A DNA stretch of 64,000 bases from Epiperipatus broadwayi (Eukaryota; Onychophora; Udeonychophora; Euonychophora; Peripatidae). The notes beneath the pieces are model-generated. The model saw nothing but the letters and a program-made list of their open reading frames with translations. It ran no database searches and had not been told where the DNA came from. Location: contig JAQFVV010006238.1 in the NCBI GenBank assembly GCA_028023455.1, positions 7,512,572 through 7,576,571 on the forward strand. The letters are read 5' to 3'. Within the stretch, counting starts at the first letter, position 1. Each line of letters opens with the position of its first letter. The translations under genes and the position numbers were made by a program. Shown here piece after piece: positions 12,923-23,559 of the stretch.

Positions 12923-13645
12923 ACAGAGCAAAACTCTCCATACAGTATTGCCACCTGTGCTAAACAGAGTAATCAATGGATGCCAGAAGGCTTGTGCATA
13001 AAATCCCTATCTAATGCCTACTCATCCAATATCCCCAGACTAGTTTCTGGCTTGTGGCCTTCGTCAGTGAGAAGCTTTGGATCTGAGAGCACTGCATCTA
13101 GATCTTAGGATCTAATGCAACCCTCTAGCAACTCTACTTAACTACAAAACTATGAGAATGAAATTGAAAACAAAAAATATTTTCAATCTAAGCTCAATAG
13201 CTTATATAGTCATATGGGTCTGAACTCAGTTCAGCACCCATACATTTTGGTGTCTTTGGCTCTTTTACAACCATAGTCACCACTATCCTATTAGGCAGGA
13301 TTGGTGTTATACCATTAAGCATCACATGATCACATTTCCTATACTAGTATTAATTGTTGATAATTTTGTAGTTAAGTAGAGATAAAAGGTGGTTGCTAGA
13401 GGGTTGCATTAGATCCTAAGATCTAGATGCAGTGCTCTCAGATCCAAATCTTTTCACTGACGAAGGCCACAAGCCAGAAACTAGTCTGGGGATATTGGAT
13501 GAGTAGGCATTAGATAGGGATTTTATGCACAAGCCTTCTGGCATCCATTGATTACTCTGTTTGGCACAGGTGGCAATACTGTATGGAGAGTTTTGCTCTG
13601 TTTATCAACAATTAATGTGCTAGTATAGGAAATGTGATCATGTGA
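12923..13645 (+). mobile_element. FB1 palindromic element with 14-bp target duplication
   Basis: TACTTTTCTAGTAA at 12909-12922 is perfectly repeated at 13646-13659. The two arms (about 12923-13150 and 13366-13600) pair over more than 200 bases and flank a spacer of about 215 bases. The spacer matches the internal part of the 4.9-kb copy in reverse orientation and holds an extra piece of terminal sequence (ATCACATGATCAC at 13321-13333). The left end starts inside the arm at ACAGAGCAAAACTCTCC, while the right end is complete (GATCATGTGAT). CTGACGA - stem - GAAAC is at 13457-13481 on the plus strand, with its mirror at 13032-13056 on the minus strand. Confidence 0.82.
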
Positions 13646-13889
13646 TACTTTTCTAGTAATTAAATGTCAAATAATTTTAGTTGTTAATGAAGAGAAGAGG
13701 TACATTTCCAATTGTTTAGAATTCTAACTAATCAGATGTACCTCACCTAAATAGGCCCTGATTTTTTCTATTGATTGCTTTAACAAATTTTTTTAAAAAT
13801 TTAATGTAAATTAAGTATAAGATTTTAATATTATAAAAATAAAGGTGAGAATTGTACCCTGGTCTAAAACGCCATCGTTTTGACTTCCA

Positions 13890-14945
13890 ATTATACACTA
13901 ACCAAAACTAAATGTAAATACAGTACTACAACATCTATTTTTCCCCCTCACTAAATATCACATTTTAAACATAAATTTGTGTACAGCATTCATGTTTTCT
14001 TCATGATTTAAATACTATAACCTCTGCAGATAAAAGCACATGTACTGATTTCTTGGGGGATGTTTTTTATTAATGATGACTTCCTTTGCTTAAATGTAAT
14101 AATACACTAACCCAAAATAAATGTAAATATGGTACTATAGCATTTTCCTGAAGGTTTGGGATGATGGTGTTCTAGTTGTATTTTTATATTGGACTATTTC
14201 CATCATCGAATATGAGTATTGAATGTTGTATGTGCCAATAAACATATGTTCAATTGGGAAAAAAAAAATATTGAATAGAAAAGAAAATTTAAAGCTGTTG
14301 TTCACATAACAATGGCAAAAATTCCCATAAGCCAACCATGTGTGACTACACATAATGTATGGAAGTCACTAATCAACTTTGCTCTTAGGAAAAAGTGGAG
14401 AAATCATGAAAAACCTCATAGATAAGTGCATGAAATTTCTATCGACTGTTGCCTTTGGCAGAATGGCTCAGTTAGTTAGAGTTTTACTTTAAAATTCAAT
14501 ACTTAAGAATCTAAGGATCCTGGTTTAAATCCCATGCTAGTACTGTCACTGGTCAGGCCAGCAATATCTGAAGAAGAGGGGAGAATAATACCTCTTGAAA
14601 CATTGTGCATATACCAACCTGTTTAATGTGCTATTATTAACAATTGAATGTATTTGGAATATTTAAATAAAGTTACATTTTTCTAAAGACATCCAATACT
14701 CATATAAGATGTTGGAAATAGTCCAATATAAAAATACAAATGGTACTATAACATCCATTTTTTTCCTCTCACTAAATATTATATTTCAAACATGAATTTA
14801 TATACTGTAATCACATTTTCCTTGCGATTTAAATACTATAAATATTCAATTCTGTATTATAGTTAAAAGCACATGTACTATTTTTGTTCTGAACATTCAT
14901 CATTAATAGTGGAATTACTTTCTTCACATACATAATAGTTTTTTT
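13890..14945. repeat. Tandem duplication (unit about 200 bp), second copy interrupted
   Basis: Unit one runs from about 13890 to 14090 and starts with ACACTAACC-AAA-TAAATGTAAATA. Unit two starts at about 14102 with the same motif, is broken at 14139 by the FB5 insertion, and resumes at 14740 to about 14945. Shared landmarks are CCTCACTAAATAT, GATTTAAATACTATA and AAAAGCACATGTACT. The interruption shows the duplication is older than the FB5 insertion. Confidence 0.7.
14140..14739 (+). mobile_element. FB5 element: tRNA-like head plus hairpin core, nested
   Basis: ATGGTACTATA at 14129-14139 and 14740-14750 is the apparent target duplication. From 14458 the plus strand has an A box (TGGCTCAGTTAG) and a B-box relic (GGTTTAAATCC), then CTGAAGAAGAGG (from 14568), a loop and CCTCTTGAAAC (14591-14601), AAATAAAG, and a terminal segment (14686-14739). 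That terminal segment recurs inverted at 14160-14235, so the insertion carries an inverted copy of its own 3' end. A related minus-strand copy is at 19.0 kb and a plus-strand copy at 33.0 kb. It looks like a SINE with a tRNA head and a conserved core. Confidence 0.65.
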
Positions 14946-15952
14946 AAATTGATTGTAAATTTGATACATGATAACCTTATGGACAAACATACATTAACCA
15001 GTCAGACAACAGAGAAATTATGACTTATATATATATATATATTGTAATGATCTGGAGAAAGGTGACAAATGTAAACTGCACTACAGGGTGCCATCTAGGC
15101 ATTTGAACTTAGAAAAATTTATAAAGTAGGCAGATACGTAAGTCAAAAAAAAAATTTTTTTTTTTTTATATTTTGTTTCCGGTCGTTAGCCCATGTCACT
15201 AGCTCAGTGGAATAGCAGAGATTTAATACTATAATACCTTATCTAATTATAATTTCAATATTAAAAAATAAATAAACTAAGCCACTGCCAGTAATTAGCA
15301 TACAAACATTTATTTATGCACATATATATAAGATTGAAAATTGTTTTAGTATCAGTTTACATTTTAACATTTAACATTATTTTTAACTTTACTTTAGATT
15401 TTAAATTACATTTTAATTTCTATTATATTATAAGTTTACATTTTAATTAAGTTCGCACAGATGGGATTATAAAAGCTTGTTTTAATATGTTGCGTATAGA
15501 TCGGTTACATAGATTACAATGGTCAAAAACATTTCAAAATCAACATAAACGATCAAAATATAAAATCATTGATACCGACAATTGCAGAGGGAAATTTATA
15601 AGTAACCCAATAGTATTCACCATAAGATACTTGCATTGTCACCAATAACTTAAAAGACATCCGAATAAATACATTTTAGATACTCACCATAAGGTATCAT
15701 TATTTATCGAATGTCTATATATTTTGATCAAATATGAAAACCCAAAACATACTTAACCGATAACCAATCCATGCAAACGTCTATAAACAACTTAAATTTA
15801 ATGCATTTTTGTTTAGTGTCGAGTATGAATAGACTACATAGATTTGCATTTGAAAATAAACATTCTATCCCTATTTAACCTTAGGCTAAAATTCGTAGTC
15901 AAACTGGCATCAATTCATCTGATATATCGATGTATTCAATGTAATACGGAAT
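14946..15952. other. Unannotated DNA
   Basis: Short (TA)n at about 15030 and an A10/T13 inverted run near 15150. A lone A-box-like TAGCTCAGTGG at about 15201 has no B box. CpG dinucleotides become more common after about 15450. No gene recognised. Confidence 0.4.
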
Positions 15953-16746
15953 ATGGCAGCACCAAAAAGATTAAGAGAAAACATTGACTCTCATCAGATA
16001 GGAATATTACATCTATCTAATGAGAAGAACAATAAAAAAAAAACTCCATAGAAAGGAACTGCGTTCTCCATCTTATAATTCCTTCCATAGGCAAACGGGT
16101 GAGTGCGGCGTATATATAAACGATTCTGCCAGTAGCGAATCTCCGACTACATCTACTAACTACATCAATATATCCAATCCATTGACCCAATCTAACAATG
16201 ACACAAATAACCTAAGATTACCCTCCCCTAATATAACTTTACAAATCTATACAGCCATTCACGCCCGACTTAAGTTTAACATTTATATAATTAATTTAAC
16301 GAAAAACAAAAATCATGATAAAACTTAAAGAACAAAAAATAAATAAATAAATGGAAATGATTTTAAATATATATAAAAAAAGAAATACATCAAATAACGT
16401 TATTAATAAATTAAGTTGGTCAGATAGGATAATATTGCAATCATTTAAATCTGGAAAGTTTTAATTTAATGTTCATTATTTATAAAGTTCTTACGGTTTA
16501 AAACAGTTCATCTTTATCCATTGCTTGCCATGAACGTGAATTCCCATGCCGTCCTAAGATTGGTATTCTGTTGGCCGATTTATTTATCCATCCGGAGGTT
16601 TTTTGCTTTTACTGGTCCTCAATGTAGAAAAACGATAGTTCATTTCTCTTTCTTTCTTAGCAAAACTGAAGGGATTGAAGAGTGCGTCTTTTCCATCCCT
16701 TCTCCTTCACTTCCGCACTAACACATATCTGTCACATCGTAAATAA
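15953..16746 (+). other. Candidate two-exon small gene, unconfirmed
   Basis: An ATG in fair context (GAATATGGCAGCACC) starts a frame at 15953 that reads MAAPKRLRENIDSHQIGI. It is broken by a stop at 16049 only because of a run of ten A residues (16034-16043); with nine, the frame would run on to a strong splice donor, CGG/GTGAGT, at 16098/16099. A polypyrimidine tract and acceptor, TTTCTCTTTCTTTCTTAG, end at 16660, and the frame continues in phase to a TAA at 16744, giving about 76 residues. The region is relatively CpG-rich for this window. I recognise no family. Alternatives are a 5' exon of a longer gene, a pseudogene, or chance; the homopolymer could be a sequencing error. Confidence 0.22.
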
Positions 16747-17219
16747 TCTATCATCCTTAATAATTTCCAAACTTGTCTTTTTATATTAATTTGAAGGATT
16801 GAATTTACATTGCGTCATCGATGAGACGGTCTTTTCGCTGAGGTCCGATTCCATTGCTTTTCTCTTCATTGGCTATTAGTTTCTATTGTTTTCCTATCTG
16901 ACCGATGCTTTTACATTTAAATGCCCAAGGCTAGTTTACATTTAACTAATTAAAACAATCATTTCCATTTCTGATTAATTAATGTGTTTTCCAAGATTAA
17001 AGATATATTTTTATCTCTAAATCTTTTTAAGTTTTTGTTTTTAAAATACCTTTCTATTTTTAATAAAGTTTTATTTTAATAATTTTTTTTTTTATCTGTG
17101 CGATTTATATATACGAGTTTAAGATGATATTTAATTTCAATTTTTAATTCTTAAAGAAAATTTTTAAATGCGAACATGTTTAATAATAAAAACACAATGT
17201 AACATCGTCTGTGCTTGTT

Positions 17220-17222
<3 letters not shown>

Positions 17223-17268
<46 letters not shown>
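17223..17268. repeat. (TA)n microsatellite
   Basis: Uninterrupted alternating A and T for 46 bases. Confidence 0.97.
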
Positions 17269-17270
<2 letters not shown>

Positions 17271-17352
17271 TACAAATAAAAACTTCTATTAATTAAATAC
17301 TATTGTAATTACAATAAAGATAATAAATATAATGGTAATTAACTATTATATA

Positions 17353-17569
17353 CAGTCTTTCAATCTGCAGAAGTACTTTCGGTTAATTCCTTAACCCTCC
17401 TCAACTATCATTAAATTCATAAAACATCAAATAAAAAACACTTCTTAATGATCTATCATTTTTTAATGTCACTTAAATCTATTATAAAAAAATGTAATAC
17501 AAATAATTTAATAGCAGTTGAGATAGGTTAAGAAATTAACCGAAAGTACTTCTGCAGATTGAACGACTG
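17353..17569. mobile_element. Tc1/mariner-type MITE with TA target duplication
   Basis: The ends are CAGTCTTTCAATCTGCAG (left) and its near-perfect inverse CTGCAGATTGAACGACTG (right). Terminal inverted repeats extend about 65 bases, through AGTACTTTCGGTTAATT. TA flanks both sides (17351-17352 and 17570-17571). CAGT ends and TA duplication are the usual signature of Tc1/mariner-mobilised MITEs. The middle is AT-rich with no transposase. Confidence 0.8.
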
Positions 17570-17856
17570 TATATAATAGATAATTACAATTATATTTATT
17601 GTTCTTATGTAGATACATCAGTAATTGTTGTTTATGAATGTTAATTTTTTTATTTCTAAAATCTGTTTGTTAAGTAAATTTTATTATATAAAAATTTTAA
17701 AGTCATAGACTTTTATAATTATAAACATGATTAACAATTTAATTCTTAAGTTTCATTCTTTTTGAGATGAGCATACTGAAATGGGCACATATTTAATTGA
17801 AAAGTTGGGAAAGAGGAATGAGATAAATATAGTCTGGATTTAATTATTAAAAGATT

Positions 17857-17871
17857 GGGGGGGGGGGGGGG
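17857..17871. repeat. G15 homopolymer
   Basis: Fifteen consecutive G residues on the plus strand in a region that is otherwise strongly AT-rich. Confidence 0.95.
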
Positions 17872-19009
17872 TACATATAAAATTATTATGAGATATTTTT
17901 CAGGTCGTATAGAAAATGCAATGATTCTCATACATATATGTAATGCATTTTTATTTGTTTGCTAGATTAATATATTAAGTAATACCACTGTGAAGAATTA
18001 GAAATCTATTTTGGAATGAAAAATGATTTTAACCCCAATGGGTATTTCATTTCATTACATGTCCGGAGAGGAAAGTTTTTTTTTATTTTATATGAAATTG
18101 ATATTAATTATTTTTAAATGGAATTGATAATTACTATTACATGGGTACAACTGGTGGAAATATTTTCTCTTTGATCACATAAATGTATTAATTATTACAA
18201 TAATTAAACCTTATAAATATATTTCATGGGGAAGGGGGAGTAATTTTAACTAAACTTTCCTTTCCTTTTTTAAAAAAAAAATGCCGAACATTTTTAACCT
18301 AGCAAAAGAACGTCTTCAACAGACTGCTAAGAAATTATCCAATACTTGAAACTATTCACTTCTTTAAAAAATAATATTTGTAAAGGTAAATGTGCACATG
18401 GCAACATTTCTTTTATAGTAACCTGGAATTGCCTAGTTGAGTAACTGTTGATGTAAATTCATGCAGATCGTAATTTATCATTTCATTGGCTTTATTGTTT
18501 ATAGTTTTATCATTATTTATTTTTATTCATTATCTTTTTTTTTCTAGACCCAGGTTTTTAGTTTATCAAATATTTTTATTTCAGATTAACATAAGTTGAA
18601 ACAGCTATGATTTTGAATGGATCAATATATAAGGCTGCATGCAAATTTCTCTCAGGGCTATTTTCTTTCTCCTACATTTTTTTATATTAAAATTGATTAC
18701 ATGGTTGCACCAACAATGATCAGCTTTCAAAAAATATTTATCACATTATTCTTATTAGCTCCATAATATTATATTGTTTTGCAAAAATCAACTTCTAAGC
18801 TGAGCTTCTGATTACTGAAATCAATATTGTTGGACTTAACTCCTTATGAACTGTATATAAACAACAAAATGCTGATGTCAGTCTTTTATCCAATCACATG
18901 ATTATCACATGAATTAGTGTATGAAGTCATGAGTAATTGACTTTTTTTTTACAAAAATGCTTATCTTTTTATTTTCAAACCAAATCTGATAAACAGCTTA
19001 GTGCTTACT
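17872..19009. other. AT-rich DNA, nothing recognised
   Basis: No reading frame, inverted repeat or tRNA-like box recognised. Confidence 0.45.
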
Positions 19010-19265
19010 TGAAGATTTGTGATGACGGTATTTTAGTTGTATTAATTTGTTGGAGTATTTCCATCATCTATTATTAAATATTGAATGTCTTTAAAGAAAT
19101 TTAATTTTATTTAAATTTTCAATTGCACTCAACTGCTAATAATAGTGCACGTGTTCTAAATAGACATGTTCTGAATGATATTATTCACCTCTCTTCATCA
19201 GGTATTCCTGGCTAGCACTATTACTGGTAGAAAGAATACTACTGCCCAGAACATTGTGCATAATG
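19010..19265 (-). mobile_element. FB5-family copy
   Basis: Read on the minus strand it contains GTGCTAGCCAGGAATAC, CTGATGAAGAGAGG, a loop and a degraded GAAC, followed by AAATAAAATT and a 3' segment with GATGGAAATACTCCAAC, in the same order as the 14.5-kb and 33.0-kb copies. The core hairpin has decayed here. No target duplication was found. Confidence 0.6.
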
Positions 19266-20380
19266 ATTTAGTATTATATGAACTTGCAAGAACTCTAGGA
19301 GTGTTCTATCTTTTAGCTTTCTACATTGATACCAATCACTATATATAATCTTTTATGTGATTACAAAAGCAATTACGTTGAACTGGAGTTGGGAATTTTA
19401 TAATAGTTACCATCTGGTGTCCATTGATTATTTGAGCATACAATAAATACTAATCTATAGGAAAGTTTTAGCTCTCTTTAGCACATGAGTAAGCATATCA
19501 AAGTTCGTACAATTTTGTTTTGGTAATTGCTACTTTATTTCTATGGTTTTGATTTTTCCATCCAAAATGCTTTACTGTATCTTAACTTATGCCAAAAGCT
19601 ACTTTTTTTGAAGTTGTCTACACTCTAACAATTCTTCCATAGCTATTGTTTTAGCTTCAATTTTTATATTTAATTTCATTATATAGCCTTCTAAACATAT
19701 TTCTACTCTTTACAGAATTTGTACTTGAAATCTTTTTCCTCTAACATTATATTTTTTTACTATTAATTCAATACTTTTTTATGCTTAACTTTAATGAATA
19801 TCTTTTAAAATTTGCTTAAATATTTCCCATCTTTTATCTAAAATTGTCACTAATTAATCTTTTTTTTAATCATTATTTTTAAACATTATTATTCTATTAC
19901 AAATTAAGCATGTTTTGAAATCCAGCTACTATTGTCAACTTTTCTTGTGATATATCAAAGCCAGAATTATTTCTATCTTTTATCTCCTCATTGTTTTTTA
20001 CTCGTGTATAATATTTCATGTTTGATTTATTCTTGTTATTTCCAACATATCATGACACATCAGTGTGTCATCTGTGTTTTCATTAATTGGCAAATTTCAA
20101 GTGGTAAGCAAGCACTGATAGAACATATTTATTAAAACCTATTTTAAGTACAACATATTTCCTTTTAATACCATCATTTCTACCATCAAAATTTAATTCT
20201 ATGGTTAATTTGATTTATTATGTTAACTTAATCTTATTCATTATTGCTCTTTTTTTGCTACCAATTTAGTTTGTGTCATGGCATTTGAAATAAAGACAGT
20301 TAAAACCATACATCCAATCAATAAATGACATTGAATAATCCACAAATAGTCATGATGTGACCATTCATTTTTAATTGTAA
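19266..20380. other. AT-rich DNA, nothing recognised
   Basis: Only short open frames without motifs. The part just upstream of 20380 could be decayed body of the LINE that follows, but no RT motif was found. Confidence 0.4.
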
Positions 20381-20398
20381 TTAACATCAATAATTAAG

Positions 20399-20929
20399 TT
20401 GATACATTATACTTTTCTTTTGACTTCATTAGGTGTTTCAAATAAAGTTCTCTTGCGTAAAATGAAACTTCTTTTCATTGAAGCAAGACATATTGGTTTT
20501 GTATTTAAACTGAATTTAAATGCTCTCCCAAAAAGTTATTTTTTAGTGACCAGCAGAGGCTTCATTAGGATTTCATCTCAGTGTCAGTTGTGTAGATTAT
20601 ATGATGAAACAATACTCCATATTTTCTATATTTGTCCTGCTCTTAAGTCGATTAGGGACTTTATTGTTGCGAATGTCGCTCTGGATCTTAGGGATGCTCT
20701 TCCTGCTTCTAATACTCTCAAGAAGGGATCTTTTGCAGCAATAAGATTATCTATCTTTATAACATTTTCTTTATGGTTGACGCATTGCAGGCTCATCTTT
20801 GGTCATTCTAAGGATTCGGCTCTAACTGTCTTTATCAAACTTCTTGACCAAGTCAAGCATCAAGACTCTCTGCGTTCACCTGTGAGTCTACATGATGATA
20901 CTTGGGCGAAAGTTTTATTTTTCTCTTAA
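20399..20929 (+). pseudogene. LINE ORF2 carboxy-terminal fragment with zinc motif
   Basis: The frame is open for 176 residues with no stop, although the upstream RT domain is absent. Residues 62-79 form C-x2-C-x8-H-x4-C (CQLC, ET--H, C-P), the zf-RVT type zinc-binding motif found after the RT domain of several non-LTR retrotransposon clades. The first codon used is a TTG, because the frame simply begins after a stop at 20378; there is no real start. About 75 bases after the stop codon the 3' tail becomes AT-rich, with AATAAATTTATTTTAAAA at about 21036. It reads as a 5'-truncated but relatively young LINE insertion. The clade is uncertain. Confidence 0.7.
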
Positions 20930-21340
20930 TCTTATTAAGATACTCTTTTCTCTGCATTGACTTTTTCAAGTTTCATTCTGAATGCTATGTAATTTTTTAT
21001 AAAGTTTAACTGTATATTACTATGTTACTATGTTTAATAAATTTATTTTAAAACAACAATAATTAAAAAAATTAAAGCACAAATTTCATACAAATATAGT
21101 TGATCAAACCACATGACTTACATATACAAAATATAAAAAATGGGAGTAACAAATAACCACATGTTGAAATAATGTAAGTATTGAATAAAAGAAGAAACAA
21201 CTGCTGAAACATATTAGTTAAACAATTAACAATAAATTGCATTTTATCTTATCATTAGTGAAAGAATAATTATCTAAAAATTAATTTTACAATTAATAAA
21301 AAATTAATAAATCTTATTTTTCTTATGAAAGTGAGTAATG

Positions 21341-21694
21341 TTGTGTGCTTAATTTCTCATATGTCATTATTAGCCAGCAGATGGATAAAAAAGTAAATGA
21401 GAGACATTTATTAAGATGGTAACGCTACTACTGACAGCGAAAAGGTTACTGTGTATTTTATTTAAAATTCAATACCGGTTTTACACTTATAATAATCAAC
21501 AAATTTCTATTAAACTTAATTTGTTAATTATTTGTTAATTATTTCAAATGTAAAACAGGTTTATAAAGTCTAATCTTTTCACCAACAGTAGGTAGCGTTA
21601 TCATCTTCGAGAAATTTAATGAATAAATCTCTCTTATTTAGATTCTTTTTATCCATCTGCTAGCTAATATGACATATGAGAAATAAAGCTTACA
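21341..21694. mobile_element. MITE with about 150-bp terminal inverted repeats
   Basis: The left end TTGTGTGCTTAATTTCTCAT pairs with the inverse of the right end, and homology continues through ATATGTCAT, CAGATGGATAAAAA, TAACGCTAC and TTTTACA, so that nearly the whole element is two inverted arms around a short AT centre (about 21495-21530). No coding capacity and no clear target duplication. The superfamily is unknown. Confidence 0.7.
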
Positions 21695-22084
21695 ATCTTA
21701 CTTGCTTTGGTAAAAACAAATGTGATTTATTATTATTTTTTAATTGTAAAATTAATATTCTTTACTTTGTTTGATCAATTTTACATTTATTGAACATGTG
21801 ATTTTTTAAATAATATATGTGTTCATTTTTTTTCCTTTATTTTTTCTGTTTAAGTACTTTAAAGTCATATTTTAGAAATTATAAGCTAGTAAAAATAATA
21901 TGCTTTATTTCATATGGGCATATAGTATAATTTGTATTTTAGAAGTTATAATCTTTTAGTATTTGAAAATTGTAAGCCTGGTTTGATCAGACTTCTGCAT
22001 ACTCCCCCCTCCCCACATACTCTGACACTTTGCACCATCATTATTTAATAATTCATATTTTAGAAGTTATAAACATTTAGTATT

Positions 22085-22250
22085 TAGGGCCACTCACCAC
22101 CATTTTGAGTTCTGAGGACCAGCCAAAAACCATTGCTGACACTGCTGAAGCATCCATGTGATCCTGTATGGATTATTCAATGCCATTTATCACTTGGAAA
22201 TATAAGGGGTGGTTTTGGCTTAGAATTCAAAATGGTGGCGAGCACATACT
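22085..22250. mobile_element. Short terminal-inverted-repeat element
   Basis: The left arm CACCACCATTTTGAGTTCT returns inverted at the right as AGAATTCAAAATGGTGGCG, with further pairing of the adjacent CCAAAA block. About 165 bases, non-coding. The superfamily cannot be told. Confidence 0.55.
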
Positions 22251-22687
22251 AAATCAGCACCTTTTTTAAACAACTTTATTTAATTTATTATGGCTTCTTT
22301 TTTTTAAAATCAATATATTTCAGATATTTTAGCATTAATATTTTGTATTATTATATATTATTTTGTGAACTTCTGAAGCACCATTTTTTAAAAAAAAAGT
22401 CACATGAAAAATCTTGTGACTAAATCCCCATTTATTTTTGTCCTAGATACGCATTTTAATCTACAAAACCTTTTGTCTAAAATGATATAAAAATTTTTGA
22501 AGAGATGAAATCACACTACCAAGTATCTTGCTTTATCATTGTTTCCGGTGCTTAAACTTTTTATTTATTCCTGAACATTGTTGACTATGTAAGTCTAATT
22601 ACTGCTATTGCATTATAATATATATATATTTACAATTTGACAATATCCTGGATCTACATCTCAATCTTTCAAAACTTTACTCAAATG

Positions 22688-22985
22688 CGGTATTTAGTAT
22701 TAGACCTGCTGTCCGTGTTTGCAGCAGTAAATACCGTGCTTTTAGTAGGGGTGGGGGTGTTTGTGTTTGCTACGCAGAATGCCATATTAAAAAGGTACAA
22801 CTATTTTTTTTATTTAGTATCAAAATGTGATTATTTTTGTGTATAAATTTATACTCTTGATATTGTTAAACATTTGACATTTTAACACGGAATTCTGCGA
22901 TCGTAAGCACCCCGTCCTTCCCCCACTGATGAAAGAGACAGCATTCAGCTGTCGCAAACACGGACAGTAGGTAAAATTTAATACG
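22688..22985. mobile_element. Terminal-inverted-repeat element with CpG-rich ends
   Basis: CTGCTGTCCGTGTTTGC (about 22708-22724) is mirrored by GCAAACACGGACAGTAG (about 22956-22972). Pairing continues inward through a G-rich block (GTAGGGGTGGGGG against CCTTCCCCCAC) and GCAGAATKCC. The arms are about 90 bases and the centre is AT-rich. Its GC-rich ends stand out from the surroundings. No protein. Confidence 0.6.
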
Positions 22986-23042
22986 TAAGTATCCTTAAAT
23001 AGCTTATAAAATCATGATTCTATAATACAAAACACAACCCAT

Positions 23043-23152
23043 CGTCTTGCATTGATGGTCGAGAGGTCAGCGCGACTGCCTTGTACTTGCAGGCAGTTGC
23101 CTGGGTTGCGGGTTCGCGTCCCGGCCGATGCTATGATACTTAAAAAAAAAAA
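23043..23152 (+). mobile_element. tRNA-derived SINE
   Basis: A box TGGTCGAGAGG and B box GGTTCGCGTCC are intact, followed by CGGCCGATGCTATGATACTT and an A tail. It is flanked by a perfect 14-bp duplication, AAAACACAACCCAT, at 23029-23042 and 23153-23166. Same family as the copies at 7.95 and 47.4 kb. The intact CpGs in both boxes point to a young insertion. Confidence 0.92.
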
Positions 23153-23503
23153 AAAACACAACCCATATTCAATGATTCTGTATACTTTTCAACATAATGC
23201 ATCATTTTCGCGCAATGTTATTTTAAAAATTATGCGAGCACACACATTATTCTGTGAGGTAATTTTAATACATATTTTACTTATTGTTGTCATCAATTAT
23301 GTTTTAAATTAATATAATGTATTTTTAAAATAAATAAATAAAAATAATGACTTTGTTAAATTTATGTGATATTTAGGTTTTTGTAATTAAAATTTTACAT
23401 TAGAATTTCGTCTGAATAATAAACAAACAAAATATTAAATTCTTTTAATTAATTTTTTTTTCCATAAACGAAATTTATTTTTTAGATTTATTAGAGCGTA
23501 TTT

Positions 23504-23559
23504 CTTAAAATTAACTGAGTTTATTCTATAACTTAAAATTAACTGAGTTTATTCTATAA
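23504..23559. repeat. Exact 28-bp tandem duplication
   Basis: CTTAAAATTAACTGAGTTTA plus eight further bases occurs twice head to tail without a mismatch, indicating a recent local slippage or duplication. Confidence 0.9.

Noticed and set aside
15201-15221. A-box-like TAGCTCAGTGGAATAGCAG, possible tRNA gene or SINE
   Set aside because: No B box or cloverleaf follows, and no A tail or duplication flanks it.
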